DNA of 64,000 nt. Source: Mytilus trossulus (lineage: Eukaryota > Mollusca > Bivalvia > Mytilida > Mytilidae). The notes beneath the pieces are model-generated. The model ran no database searches and was not told the DNA's origin. It saw only the letters and a list, made by a program, of their open reading frames with translations. This document shows, piece by piece, positions 34,801 through 45,500 of this stretch. Within the stretch, counting starts at the first letter, position 1, and the number at the start of each line of letters is the position of its first letter. Location of the stretch: NCBI RefSeq assembly GCF_036588685.1, contig NC_086381.1, positions 63,991,436 through 64,055,435 on the forward strand, read 5' to 3'. Made by a program: the position numbers and the translations under genes.

Positions 34801-37800
34801 TTGTGTCCGCTGACGTCCAATGGTTGTCTTATCCCGGAAGGATCAGAAAAAATTTACGTAAACACGGAAACGGTGGATGGCAAGGATACCTTCCATCCTA
34901 TGGCTAGGGCTGTTTTCCAACTGCAGACTGAAATGACAGATTCATGCGCTGTACATGCTGAACAGGTTAAAGTTATGCGAGGACAGGAAAAATCTTTACT
35001 AGTCGACGAGCAGACAATGTCTTTAATAAACTGTGTACCATTCAACAAGCCAAAAAGAGCGTCCTGAGCCTCCCCGTCGCGAGAATGCATAAAGTGATAT
35101 ACAATCTTGTTCAGAAAGATGTGAAGCTTCTTTAGAGTCCGTTTGGGTTTTGCTGCGACTTCTATTCAGAGAAGTAATTAAATTTCTAATGGAACTGCCA
35201 GAACAAATTAAACAAGTAATCCCTTTCTGGACTGGGTTTAATGGCCTAGTCTCAGAATCACTTCCTTGTCGGACACTTGTTACATATGAACCAGTTGTTG
35301 ACTCGAAGCCAAGCGATATGTCCACCGTTTATACAACAATGAAGAAATGTATGGACATGTCAAAAGAAGTAGGACAGGACTTTGCAATACAGACGTTTGA
35401 TCAACAACTTTTCGCAGTATCACAGCACATCACGGAAGTTTTTCAATCCCATATTTTGAGGCTTGGTGGATTTCACACACTTTCTTGTTTTATAGCTTGT
35501 ATTGGCAAATTGTGGGCAGATGGAGGTCTTTAGGATCTTATGGTTGATTCTGGTGTTTATGCCGGATGCAGTGTCGACCAGATGCTCTTAGGGAAACAGT
35601 TTGACCGATCAGTTCGAGGTTTAACACTCGTATATGAAGCATTACGATCGTTATGGTTTGCTTCGTTTTTCAAATGGTGTGAGGAAAATGATGGAATTGA
35701 TGCAATACCAAAGGATGTATGGGTGATGCTGTCCAAATGTCAAGCAAAGTTTTCAGATGAATCGGAATCTTACAAAGATGTACTTAACGAGTTAACGATT
35801 CTGTATTCCACCCATGTATTACAATTAACAGTTAGATTCACGGGACTGGGGATATCTCGAGTCTCCGACATTTAAGTACTGGGATAAGATCCGGAACGCG
35901 GTTGAAGTAATGCTTCAAATCATTCATGCAGAACGGGAGGGTTTGTGGTCATTGCATTTACATACTACTACTGATATGCTGCCATACTTCTTAATAACAC
36001 ACAGAACAAATTACTCCCGATGGACCCCGGTTTATATTCTTGATATGCTTGATATCCCTCATAAAGTCCAATCAGCATTTGATTCTGGTGAATTTCAATT
36101 CACCAAAAAAAAGGGAAGTTTTAACGGCATTTGGAGTGACATGGCCACCGAAAAAAAAACATTATGAAAGACTCTTAAGGGCAGGGGGGGGGATGTTGGT
36201 TTAATCCGCAAAAAATATGCTTTGATTAGATGGACATTAACGAGACATGTCCTCGGTCATTTCGGTTCAGAAATGCGTGAAAGAGCTTGTTTGTCCATAG
36301 AGAGTGATTTATCTCACGAAGAAATTTAACCAGCAGCAATGACACGAGATAACCAACAGGTTAGTGATTTTATAGATCATATCATCAACAAAATGACAGA
36401 TCCTTTTGATGTTACCTTACATCCAGTTCCTCTCATAAACATTTCAATTGGGATGCACGCATCTAAAGAAGTTCAAGATTCTTTCTTGAATCGTATTAAT
36501 GAGGGGACACAAAGGGTTAAATCCTTTGTTGATGGTTCTTTGTCGAATGGGCAGTCTCGAAGTTTCTATAACCCGATATCAAGATCTGAACTAAAATCTT
36601 TCGAGGATATGACGAAAAAAATAAACTAAAGTGTCGTTCTGGTGACACAGTTAATGTGCATATCAACCCAGAGTTTCGGCAAATTGTCGAGAGGATATAA
36701 CAGTTGAAAACGTTCTGTCCTATCCAATTGGCTCATGTTCCATGACGATGGTACAATGCGCAAAAATTGCAAGGCAGATTTAGCTCACATACTGGAACGT
36801 CGATCAAAGTCATTTTTCAATCCAAAGGTGTTTCATGTAATCGAAGGAAAAATCATTCCAGACTGGAAAAAATTTCTTAGTTCAGGTAAAAACAAGCAGT
36901 CACTTATAAAGTTTCTTGGTGAATTCACTTTGCAATACTGTGGATTCATTAATATTCGTTGGATACCAATTTTCGTGGATTTCGTGGGTACAGGAGAACC
37001 ACGAATTCAAATGTGCAACGAATTATAAGTTTTCCAAAGGAATTAGTGTAGACTTTGCAAAAACCATGAAATTAAATATCCTCAAACCACGAAAATTGTT
37101 ACTCACGGAAATAAATGAATCCACAGTATATGAAAGAAAATAGTTGTCTAATGGATGGACAAAAACTGTACCTTGCTGGATCATTTCCCAATCCAGAAAT
37201 AGTGAAAATAATAAGTCCCAAGGGTATATCAGATTGCAGTGAATTGTCAAGTACACAAGAAGAGGCATATACACGTATTATTCTGCATGCATTGAAGCCG
37301 AAAACTGTACAGGGAAAACGGTGTAAACGGTCGCATTATTGTAAAGTCTCCGGATACGGACGTGCTAGTACTTTTAATACATTATTTCCCACAGATGACT
37401 CATTTATCTGAATTGTGGTTTCAAACAGGAATGATCACTAGCATTAAGGATTGTCGGCGTTATATTCCTGTTCACGAGCTGTGTGGGTCGTTAAATTCAG
37501 TTTTGTTTAAAAAGCTGCACATGCTATTACAGGATGTGATACTACATCGTCTTTATTTGGCATAGGCAAGAAATCCATGCTAAAGGCACTAAAAGAAGCG
37601 CCTGTTGATTGCAATGACTTGTCCCAGATATCTTTATTAGATATAGAAGATTCAGTAGCCGTCAGTCGGAAACTCGTAACTAGGCTTAATGATGATAAAG
37701 GAAAGTCCAAACGCTGCCATAATAATCCGAACAGTTTCCGGGTGACATTAGCCACATGTAAAGATTCAAGCTTGGTCCGACTCCCTCCTTGTGAAGCATC

Positions 37801-38134
37801 TTTCAAACAGCACGTCCTTAGGTCTTCTTTCCAAACCAAAATCTGGTTGACTGCACATATCGCCAAGTCTGCTATTGGATCGCCTCTACAGTTTGGTTGG
37901 AAAGAAGGAAAGTGTGGTCTTGAACCTGTCTTGTTTGAAGGTCAAATGTCATCTGACTTCCTTCAAGATTTGGTGTGCACATGCGAAGTAAAACCAGTTT
38001 GCAGTAAAAGTTGTGTGTGTTTTGAACAGAATTTGTCCTATACTGAACTTTGTCAATGTCAAGCATCAGACCTTTGTAAAAACATCAAAACACACCTGTT
38101 AGATATAGATGATGATGATGATGATGATGCTTGA
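34801..38134 (+). pseudogene. Transposon protein gene, many frames, cysteine-rich C-terminus
   Basis: Open pieces in order: 34,801-35,067; 35,150-35,875, with one in-frame TAG at 35,531 (LGGFHTLSCFIACIGKLWADGGL, DLMVDSGVYAG, GKQFDRSVRGLTL); 35,880-36,165 (AEREGLWSLHL, NYSRWTPVYILDML, GSFNGIWSDMATEK); 36,190-36,630 (RWTLTRHVLG, LINISIGMHASKEVQDSF); 36,735-37,411 (DDGTMRKNCKAD, SSTQEEAYTRIILHAL); 37,350-37,565 (LVLLIHYFPQ, SELWFQTG); and 37,577-38,134. The last ends in about nine cysteines (CTCEVKPVCSKSCVCF, ELCQCQASDLC) and an Asp run from (GAT)n. I know the EADTR / SPDTDVLVL / GCDTTS set from uncharacterised multi-copy proteins of bivalves, cnidarians and fish. The activity is not established here. 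Confidence 0.7.
36938..37126 (+). mobile_element. 189-bp MITE (family E) inside the transposon gene
   Basis: The inverted ends are CTGTGGATTCATTAATATTC and, on the reverse strand, CTGTGGATTCATTTATTTCC. TA is duplicated at 36,936-36,937 and 37,127-37,128. Removing the element and one TA rejoins the frame as LQYMKEN. A TA target points to a Tc1/mariner-mobilised MITE. A fragment of the same family is at 13,886-14,065. Confidence 0.85.
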
Positions 38135-38900
38135 TTACCTGACCTATTTACGTCTTAATAATGCTAATTCATACATACACTTGTTTTGCTTTTAGTTTTT
38201 GTCCATCTGTTCTAGTGATTTAATATACGTTTAGTTTACTTTGACACTGAAGCTATTTCCGTTTATTATGAAAGGGCGATCGGACATTCCGAATGTTAAA
38301 AAACCTCAAAAAACGTTGATATGATGCTAACATATTTTATAAACCTTATATGAATACATTTTGATTTTACAACAAAAATATTAAAAGCAGCTTTTATCTG
38401 AAAAACAAATATAAAAAATTTACGAAAATAACCATCATGACCATTGAAACTGAAATCAATGGAATTAACTTTTATCCCTCCTTTACCTGACTTATAACTT
38501 TTGTATAGTAGCAAGTCGTCTTCAGACTTCATTTTTATGGGAAAAAAATATAACCAAAGTTCAAGGTCATCCTTGTATGGAAACTTAATGAAGTCATAAA
38601 TAAACAAAATGTATCATATAACGAAAAACGTCAATTTTAACGTTAAAAATGACGTTTTTAGGGCAACAATTGTACTCACAACAGGTTCCATATATGTTAA
38701 ATGGAATTTTGTCCCCTGATTGTTTAATATGTTTTATGTTCCTAAGTTTAGCCCAAAATAGACAGTGAAGACAAAATTTTGTAATATTCAATTGTTGACC
38801 TTTGACCTCAATTATGCGAAATTCCGACCACTTCTCATGCTTACGGCATCATTAATATTAAAGTTAACAATTTTATCTGTACAATGATATATAATTTAGC
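38135..38900. other. Non-coding 3' part of the 5,040-bp transposon
   Basis: Between the end of the protein remnant and the subterminal repeat. No domain was recognised. Confidence 0.5.
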
Positions 38901-38955
38901 CGTGTGTTCGATGGGTGCATTAAAAAAAATATTTTTGGATTCTACCGCTGGTCTA

Positions 38956-39045
38956 CAAATGGTGAAACTGAATATGCCATCAAACTTTCAAAGTCATATA
39001 GTGCCTTCGATTTAGCATGTATAGACGACAATACCGTAGCTTTCA
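38956..39045 (+). pseudogene. Third B-box/NHL copy, continuation after the transposon
   Basis: It reads NGETEYAIKLSKSYSAF followed by DLACIDDNTVAF, matching residues shortly after the first NHL blade in the copy at 3-827 (SGKTEYTIKLAESYSAF..). The homology ends at about 39,045, where a family C fragment starts, so the rest of the propeller is missing from this window. Confidence 0.85.
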
Positions 39046-39115
39046 CTATTGTCTTTTTAGTGATAACCATTTGACGTGACTCTGTACTTATACATCCCGT
39101 AATCTAGGTATTGTG
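39046..39115 (+). repeat. Family C 5' fragment
   Basis: TTGACGTGACTCTGTACTTA with TACATCCCGT matches the start of the copies at 49,700 and 55,680. It marks the break point of the third B-box/NHL copy. Confidence 0.65.
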
Positions 39116-39143
39116 TCATGGTAATATTTTATATTTAAGAAAT

Positions 39144-39295
39144 AATTCCTTCGTGTTATGCTCTATGCTCATTTTAACATGGGTAGGCATTATATTTGTC
39201 GATATTTTACACTGAGCGTTAGCGAGTTGTAAAATGTGGTCAAAAATAATGCCTACCCATATTAAAATGAGCATAGAGCATGACACGAAGGAATT
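39144..39295. repeat. 152-bp palindrome (hairpin MITE)
   Basis: AATTCCTTCGTGTTATGCTC and ATGCTCATTTTAACATGGGT on the left are mirrored by ATTAAAATGAGCATAGAGCA and GACACGAAGGAATT on the right, with arms of about 52 bases. The loop contains a smaller inverted pair, ATTTTACA..TGTAAAAT. It could fold into a cruciform or hairpin RNA. Confidence 0.9.
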
Positions 39296-39714
39296 CTTTC
39301 GATTCTAATAGGACAAATACAGTATTTTCATAGGTCGAAGCGTACGAAAATATCGTAAAAATGTTTAGCTGTTCACGTTTCCTCCCCGAGGAGTTTGTGC
39401 ATTACATTTCATATTTGATAAAAATATGAGCAGGGTAAATATATATTGTTTTATAAAATTATATAATTAAAATTTATGCTAGCTGCTTAAATGTATACAT
39501 TGTAAAGGATAGCGATGGAAATAACGTTAATATACACAGTAAGTTCGTGTGCATGTGTCATACATATTTGTTATGCTAATTTGAACAAGGCTTTGATTAC
39601 AAAGCGTAATAAGGACGTCATATTAGAATTTAAAATGCAAAATATGAAATAATTCAATAGAAAAAAAACTAATGGCCTTATATATGTCGTGTACATGCTA
39701 TAATTTTATACAGG

Positions 39715-39855
39715 TTTTTACTTGTACAAGCATTTCATACAAGTAATTACCTATACAAATACAATTGTACAAGTTATTACTTATACAAAAGCAATTGTAA
39801 AAGTAATTACTAGTACAATTTTTACTGAGAAAAATATAATAACTTGTACAAATCA
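39715..39855 (+). repeat. About 30-bp tandem repeat (CAAGTAATTAC..ACAATTGTA)
   Basis: Three imperfect copies of CAAGTAATTACYTATACAAA plus a CAATTGTA tail, then degenerate relatives. The 63-codon ORF with a periodic QVITYT motif is produced by the repeat. Confidence 0.7.
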
Positions 39856-40094
39856 TCATTTTACCCTTGCCTATTTGAATTTCAAAACAAATCGTTACCC
39901 TTTAACTGATTAATTAATTATTTAGCCTAAAGGCAAAATATCATTGACCAGTCACAAGTAGTTCATATCAAACAGATTTAAGCAGACAACTAACATGAAA
40001 CTGGTACACACGCTAAAACGGAAATCAATCTGGATTGGATTTTTACAGCCAGATTGATTTGATTGATTGGTGTTAAACTTACATCGGTATTATA

Positions 40095-40345
40095 AATAAG
40101 AATATGTGGTTTGAGTGCCAATAAGACAACTCTCCATACAAATCACAGGGTATAAATATTATATGTCAAAAACAGCCTTTAACACGGAGCTTAGGTTCAC
40201 ATCGAACTGCAAGCTATAAAGGGCACCAAAAATAACTAGTGTAAAACATTTCAAACACCCATTAACCAAACCGAGAAACGCAAACCACTAAACAACAGGC
40301 TTCTGACTTTGGAACGGCGTATAACAATGCAGCGGGTTTTTCATA
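40095..40345 (-). repeat. Family A copy, GGGCCC variant
   Basis: Reverse complement of the long variant, with GTGCCAATAAGACAACTCTC, CTATAAAGGGCACC, AAAATAACTAGTGTAAAAC and ACAATGCAGCGGGTTT. Confidence 0.7.
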
Positions 40346-42390
40346 GCGTTTAACTTCTATTGATGGAGGAAGAAGTAATACCTTGAAAGAACAACCGACC
40401 TCAATCGCAAAATAAAAAAAAACAGTGACGAGCTTACGTAATTAATCTCAAATCTCGACTTTATACAAATATTTTCACATTGTTAGTTCAAACAAATTTC
40501 ATAACAATGATGTTATGGAATGGCAATTTTCTAATTATTTGGACTACAGACGATAAATCATAACAGATTATCCAACCGAAACATAAAACTAAATATATGA
40601 ACCAAGGATGTTGCAAAATACCGAAAAACGTCAAATGAATTCACACTCGGTATAACAGTCATTTTTGAGAATATGACGATGATAGTATTGAATGGCAGTT
40701 TTAAAAATATTTGGACAATAAAGGATACGACATGACACAGTATTCAAGCGAAACCATAAAAACGTCATACATAATAAATACATGCATATTGGATGTACAA
40801 AATACCGAGACACTTCGTATGGCAATGTAAATTCTTCGGTATAACAGTCATGGTCATATTTAGGAACTCGTCGTGTTTAGTACTTAGTAGACATACGACA
40901 TAGATGTTAACCACATTTTAAGACTTTAGAAAAATTACATAAGTTAATTTAGAAACAGACACAACCTATAGATCAACCAATCCGTGATGGTGTCCACGAA
41001 GAAATTTTACGAAGTGTAAACTAATTTAAATCTTTCCTCCTCATAACTCTGTTGGAGCAGTTTCTGCGTAAGGATCACACTTCTGTATAGTGTGAACATG
41101 TATGAGCAAAACGTATGAATTGAGTTATGTACACACCATACGACGGAGCAGAGGGTATGATACAATTTGTTTTGTATATCCTTGGCATTAAAATAATCTT
41201 TGATCGATCCTGATGAAGTTGAATCAAGAAAAGCTGTTTTAATATTTTTAACTTATCAAAATCTTGGATAAGTTTGATATCCAGAATAATCTGAAATAGG
41301 AGAGGAGAACAAGTACAAACATTTTATAAAGTATCGCTGACGTCTATATTGGGCATTTATTAGATCTTCTACAAAAAGAGATTGGGCCAATCTTCTATGG
41401 TTTAATTCACAATCATTATGAGACTTTTAAATAAGAAATCTATTACAAAGAGATAGGGGCAATCTTTTATGAATCGATGCACACTTAGGCTTTAAAAAAT
41501 ATATGACTTTCAATCTTTATCAAAATTCACAATAACACAGGTTGAATTGTGTTCTTTTAGGTGATATCAATATTTCTTGCTTATCTGAACATATAATCGA
41601 ATTATGAAAGCCTGATGATTGCTAAGAACTGCAATTTTACTGTTTGAGTGTCTTCAAACAATAATCAAGAAGGATATTTTTAACCAGAACCAAACATTCA
41701 ACAATAAATTCGTACGGATATTCACATATCTTTAAGATTACATAAAGGTATTGATATGGTCATTATTCAATGGTAAATTATGTTTTTATTTTTATTAGCT
41801 CGAAAGATATAAATATATCTTCAACTGACACTTTTCATTGGAAATTTTAGATGCTACATTATGACAATTTTGGTGTACACGCAAGCGCAGTCAATAGTTG
41901 ATAAAAATAAGCTTCGAATGTGGTAGGGTAGCGAACAAGTTGTAAATTACCAAAAGGGTTTGCGTTCTTATTTGTTAAACTACATGTATATGCTTGTTGA
42001 ATTATACAGGGCCTTCCAATATTTGCTATATTCTTAGGCATTTCTATAATTTAATTTATTTTGAAATTGAATGTGAATTGTTGCTAATTTAATATATTTA
42101 TCATGTTTTAACTATTATGTAAAATAAAGGACTATAAATTGCCTAAATAAAAAGATCAAGACAGCTATTTTGCAAAATATTAATGTAAACTTTAATTTCA
42201 AAAACTTTATCAAGAATAGACAGATTGGATTATAAAACATCATACAAATATTATAAGATCTATATAATATATAAAAATCAAAAAGCTAAGTAAATGTTTA
42301 TAATTTTTATATCCTGTATTATAGTGATTGCCTGTTGTTGACCTTATAACCCGGTTCAGTTCCTGCAAAGTGAGGTAGGTGTGAAACTTG
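40346..42390. other. Gene-free stretch 3' of the first tetraspan gene
   Basis: AT-rich. A family B fragment (CGTGATGGTGTCCACGAAGA) lies near 40,983. A TTTATT at 42,055-42,060 (AATAAA on the - strand) may serve as poly-A signal for the gene ending at 42,394. Confidence 0.4.
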
Positions 42391-42393
42391 AAA

Positions 42394-42534
42394 TTATTGT
42401 GTCATGTCTACCGCTGGATAAATTCCACTACGCATTTTAGATCCATCCTGACTCAATTTTGACTGCATAGTTTTTGAATTTGGCATTTCTTCCACATTTG
42501 CATGTTGTCCGAAAGTGACGTATACTACTGACTT
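42394..42534 (-). CDS. Tetraspan gene 1, exon 5
   Basis: 46 codons plus TAA (KSVVYVTFGQHANV.. to ..YPAVDMTQ). The acceptor is GTTTACAG|. It aligns with the start of the paralogue's tail but stops soon after the YPA motif. Confidence 0.8.
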   Translation of the reverse strand, partial: KSVVYVTFGQHANVEEMPNSKTMQSKLSQDGSKMRSGIYPAVDMTQ

Positions 42535-45500
42535 CTGTAAACAGAAAAATAATGTATATGCAAATACACAATACAATTATTTAAAGACGTTTACTGTGGT
42601 TCGTGCAGCGTATTCTCAAATTTTCTATGTTGTGTCATGTGTACTATCGTTTGTCTGTTTGTCGTTTTCATTATTAGCGTTGTTAGGTTTTTTCGATTTA
42701 GGAGTTTGGCTGTCCCTGTTGTGTCTTTCGTCACTATTTTACTCATTAAGTTTTTACACTCATACGGAAGTTTACAATATACTGTAGTGTATGTAATAAA
42801 GAGACGATAATTAGGTTTGCATACTGCAAGTAAGAAAACAGGGGATAAATTGCTGGAGAATTCTTCATTTTGAAATTTGTATGCAAGCCGGTTAATTTTA
42901 AATGGTTTTACCGCGCCAACTTTTAGCTATTTTCATTTTTTACATAATTGTTTTTTTTGGACATTTTGTGGGGCTTCAATTTACTTTCAACTCTCGCCAA
43001 ATAGATTATTCACTTTTCATTCTTACTAGTGCCGAATATTCATTTTCTAAGACGCCCTCAAAGCAAATCAAATGGTTTTCTTATAAAAAAAGGTTTTGAT
43101 AACTTAAAGACTTAAAGGGGCACTAGCTACGAGATATATGAAGTAAGATTTTTTTTGTTCAATCAATAATGAAAGTGAAATAGTGAAATAAAAATTCGCT
43201 TTTCGCAGTGAAAATGGTTCAATTTTGACAAATTAAGCGAAGAAGCATTGATAATTACTTATTCACTTGCAAGTGAATGAGTCGACCTCATTAAATCCAT
43301 ATTCATGTGAACTTCAGTTTAACCCATAGCTAGAGTTTGTCAACGCATGCATTGTACGTGTACTGGTTAGTTAAAGAAAAAGAATGTCAAAAATGAAAGT
43401 GAAACTACGGTAAATGATTTGATTACTGATTTGATCAATATAAAATCATTCTTATGTGGTTTAGAACAATGAGAAACATATATTTTTAATATATAAAATA
43501 CACTCAAACAGACCTATAAAAATCCCATTGCACGTGTTGGTTTAATCTATTCATATCTTTATTTCTGTTTAAATCGCTTATATGGCCATCTGAGGTCAAA
43601 TCGATAGTTAATTAGATGGCGTCTGGACTAAAATACACACGAAACGAACCTACTTATTATCTACCCCATGCTCTGTAAACTGTTTATTTTAGACTTTTGG
43701 TAGTTTGGATAAATGTTTTACATTATCATAAATCAAATATGAAAATTTGAGTCAAATCTTTGACCACGAATTTGACAGCTAGTACCCCTTTAAATCAGTG
43801 TAATATAAAAGATTCATTTTTTTATATCAATTAAAATATGGGCAAAAGATACCAGAGAAACAGTCAAACTCTTAAATCGAAAATAAACGGACGTCATGGC
43901 TTAAAAATAAAAAAAGGCAAACAAACAAATAATAGTACACAAGAAACAGCATAGAAAACTAAAGACTGAGCAACACGAACCCCACCAAAAGCTCAGGGTG
44001 TTCTCAGGTGCTCCGGAAGGGTAATCAGATCCGGCTCTACATGTGGCACTGTCGTGTTGCTCATGTTATAACAAAACGGTAAATAGTCTAATTCGGTAAG
44101 TCACTTTCATGAAAAGGGAAAGGGATAGTAGTTACGACGTAAAAACAGATCCGATATCATCTCTGAAACGGTTATTCCATAACGGTCAACCAACTCGTGA
44201 AGGCGTCCGTAAAATTTATGAAGGGATGATTTCAAGTTCACCATTTGGAACTCTTGGTTTAATAGCTTCCTATTGAGCATATTTTCTTGTTTTTTTTCTC
44301 CATTATTGAATTACTAAAAAAAAAAAAAACCGACAGCATGCTTAAAACATATATATTTTAATACGTTTTACTATCTTAATATACAACACATTTTTTTTTA
44401 CTATGACCTGAAGATTTGTTACATAAAATAATAATTTGTTTGATAATCTTAATGCTAAGGTTCTTTTTTGATATTAATGAAATGGTATGTACTTTTTTCA
44501 AGGTTGGAAAGTTGTATGTCTATTACTTACCACGTACAACCAACTGTATACATTAAATATGCTATTACCTAATGTGAACAGGGCCGGTTTAAGGTACCGG
44601 TTCTTGATGTTTTCCAACTAACGAATGTTCAGATTTTTTTTTATGATAAATAGAAGGACTTACATCAGTGTCATCCCATGATGTACAACAGCAACAGTAG
44701 GATGCTGCAGCAATGGCTAGTATCCAATCAAAAGCACCCAACACTGCTATGAAGGACGACAAAACAACCGTATCAGTTCTAGGTTCTACTCGCTATAGGA
44801 TAAAAATAAATATATTTCATAACTATTGCCACTATCATCTACGTCATCAACAGTTAAAAGGTCCATTTGTTATCAACGTAAAGAATTATAACTCCTGGTG
44901 TCTTTATCTATCAGACTTTGCAACTGAAGCGACGTTAAGTTGCTAAATGCTCAATAAAGCATAACAAGGATGACACTGCCACTGTTTCGGAGAATTGTGT
45001 CATTCTTTTTCACGTTAAGCAGAATCTGCTTACCCTTGCATAGAATATGATATCACCTCCAGTTGTTGGTGGGGTTCGTGTTGCTCAGTCTTTAACTCTC
45101 TATGTATTGTCTTGTGTACTATTATTTGTCTTTTTTTAGCCATGGCGTTGTCAGTTTATTTTCGAGTTTGACTGTCCCTCTGGTATATTTCGCCCCTCTT
45201 TCAGCATAATTAACGACTAGTCTACACCTATTTTTTTTGGATACAAAAGTAGTTGGTCATTTTTCTTTTTTTATATAATTGAATATTTCTTTTGCTTGTA
45301 TACGGGATGTATATGCTGATATACTTGTTTTGTTTTTGTTTTGAAATTTTCGATACAGGTTTTTATCCCTTATTCACTAGGTATATGGTTGACAGTTGTC
45401 TCATTGGAAATCATTCGAAATCGATTAATTTAATACATATCCATTTTGATTGACATTTATATCAGTTAAAATAAAGTAATTCAATTTTTTAAAACACATA

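Larger units (their letters stand above)
33916..38955 (+). mobile_element. 5,040-bp DNA transposon inserted in the NHL domain
   Basis: The ends are imperfect inverted repeats. The left is TAGTACAGCGGCGAAATCTG and the right, reverse-complemented, is TAGACCAGCGGTAGAATCCA. A second matching block follows inside (TTTAATGCACCC..GAACACAC at 33,958 and near 38,901-38,923). CAA flanks both sides (33,913-33,915 and 38,956-38,958). Joining the flanks over one CAA gives an N-S-N-G-E-T-E-Y reading, which agrees with the other copies, so the borders are secure. The interior has a decayed protein gene and nested repeats. The superfamily is not assigned; a 3-bp target duplication occurs in several. Confidence 0.85.

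Noticed and set aside
34801-38134. A host gene with many exons
   Set aside because: The breaks lack splice sites, include in-frame stops, and the whole lies between the terminal repeats of a transposon with a target duplication.
39722-39913. 63-codon ORF with repeated QVITYT
   Set aside because: It follows a roughly 30-bp tandem repeat and is not a gene.
44713-44946. 77-codon + strand ORF
   Set aside because: It is antisense to exon 4 of the first tetraspan gene, which has matching splice sites and a paralogue.
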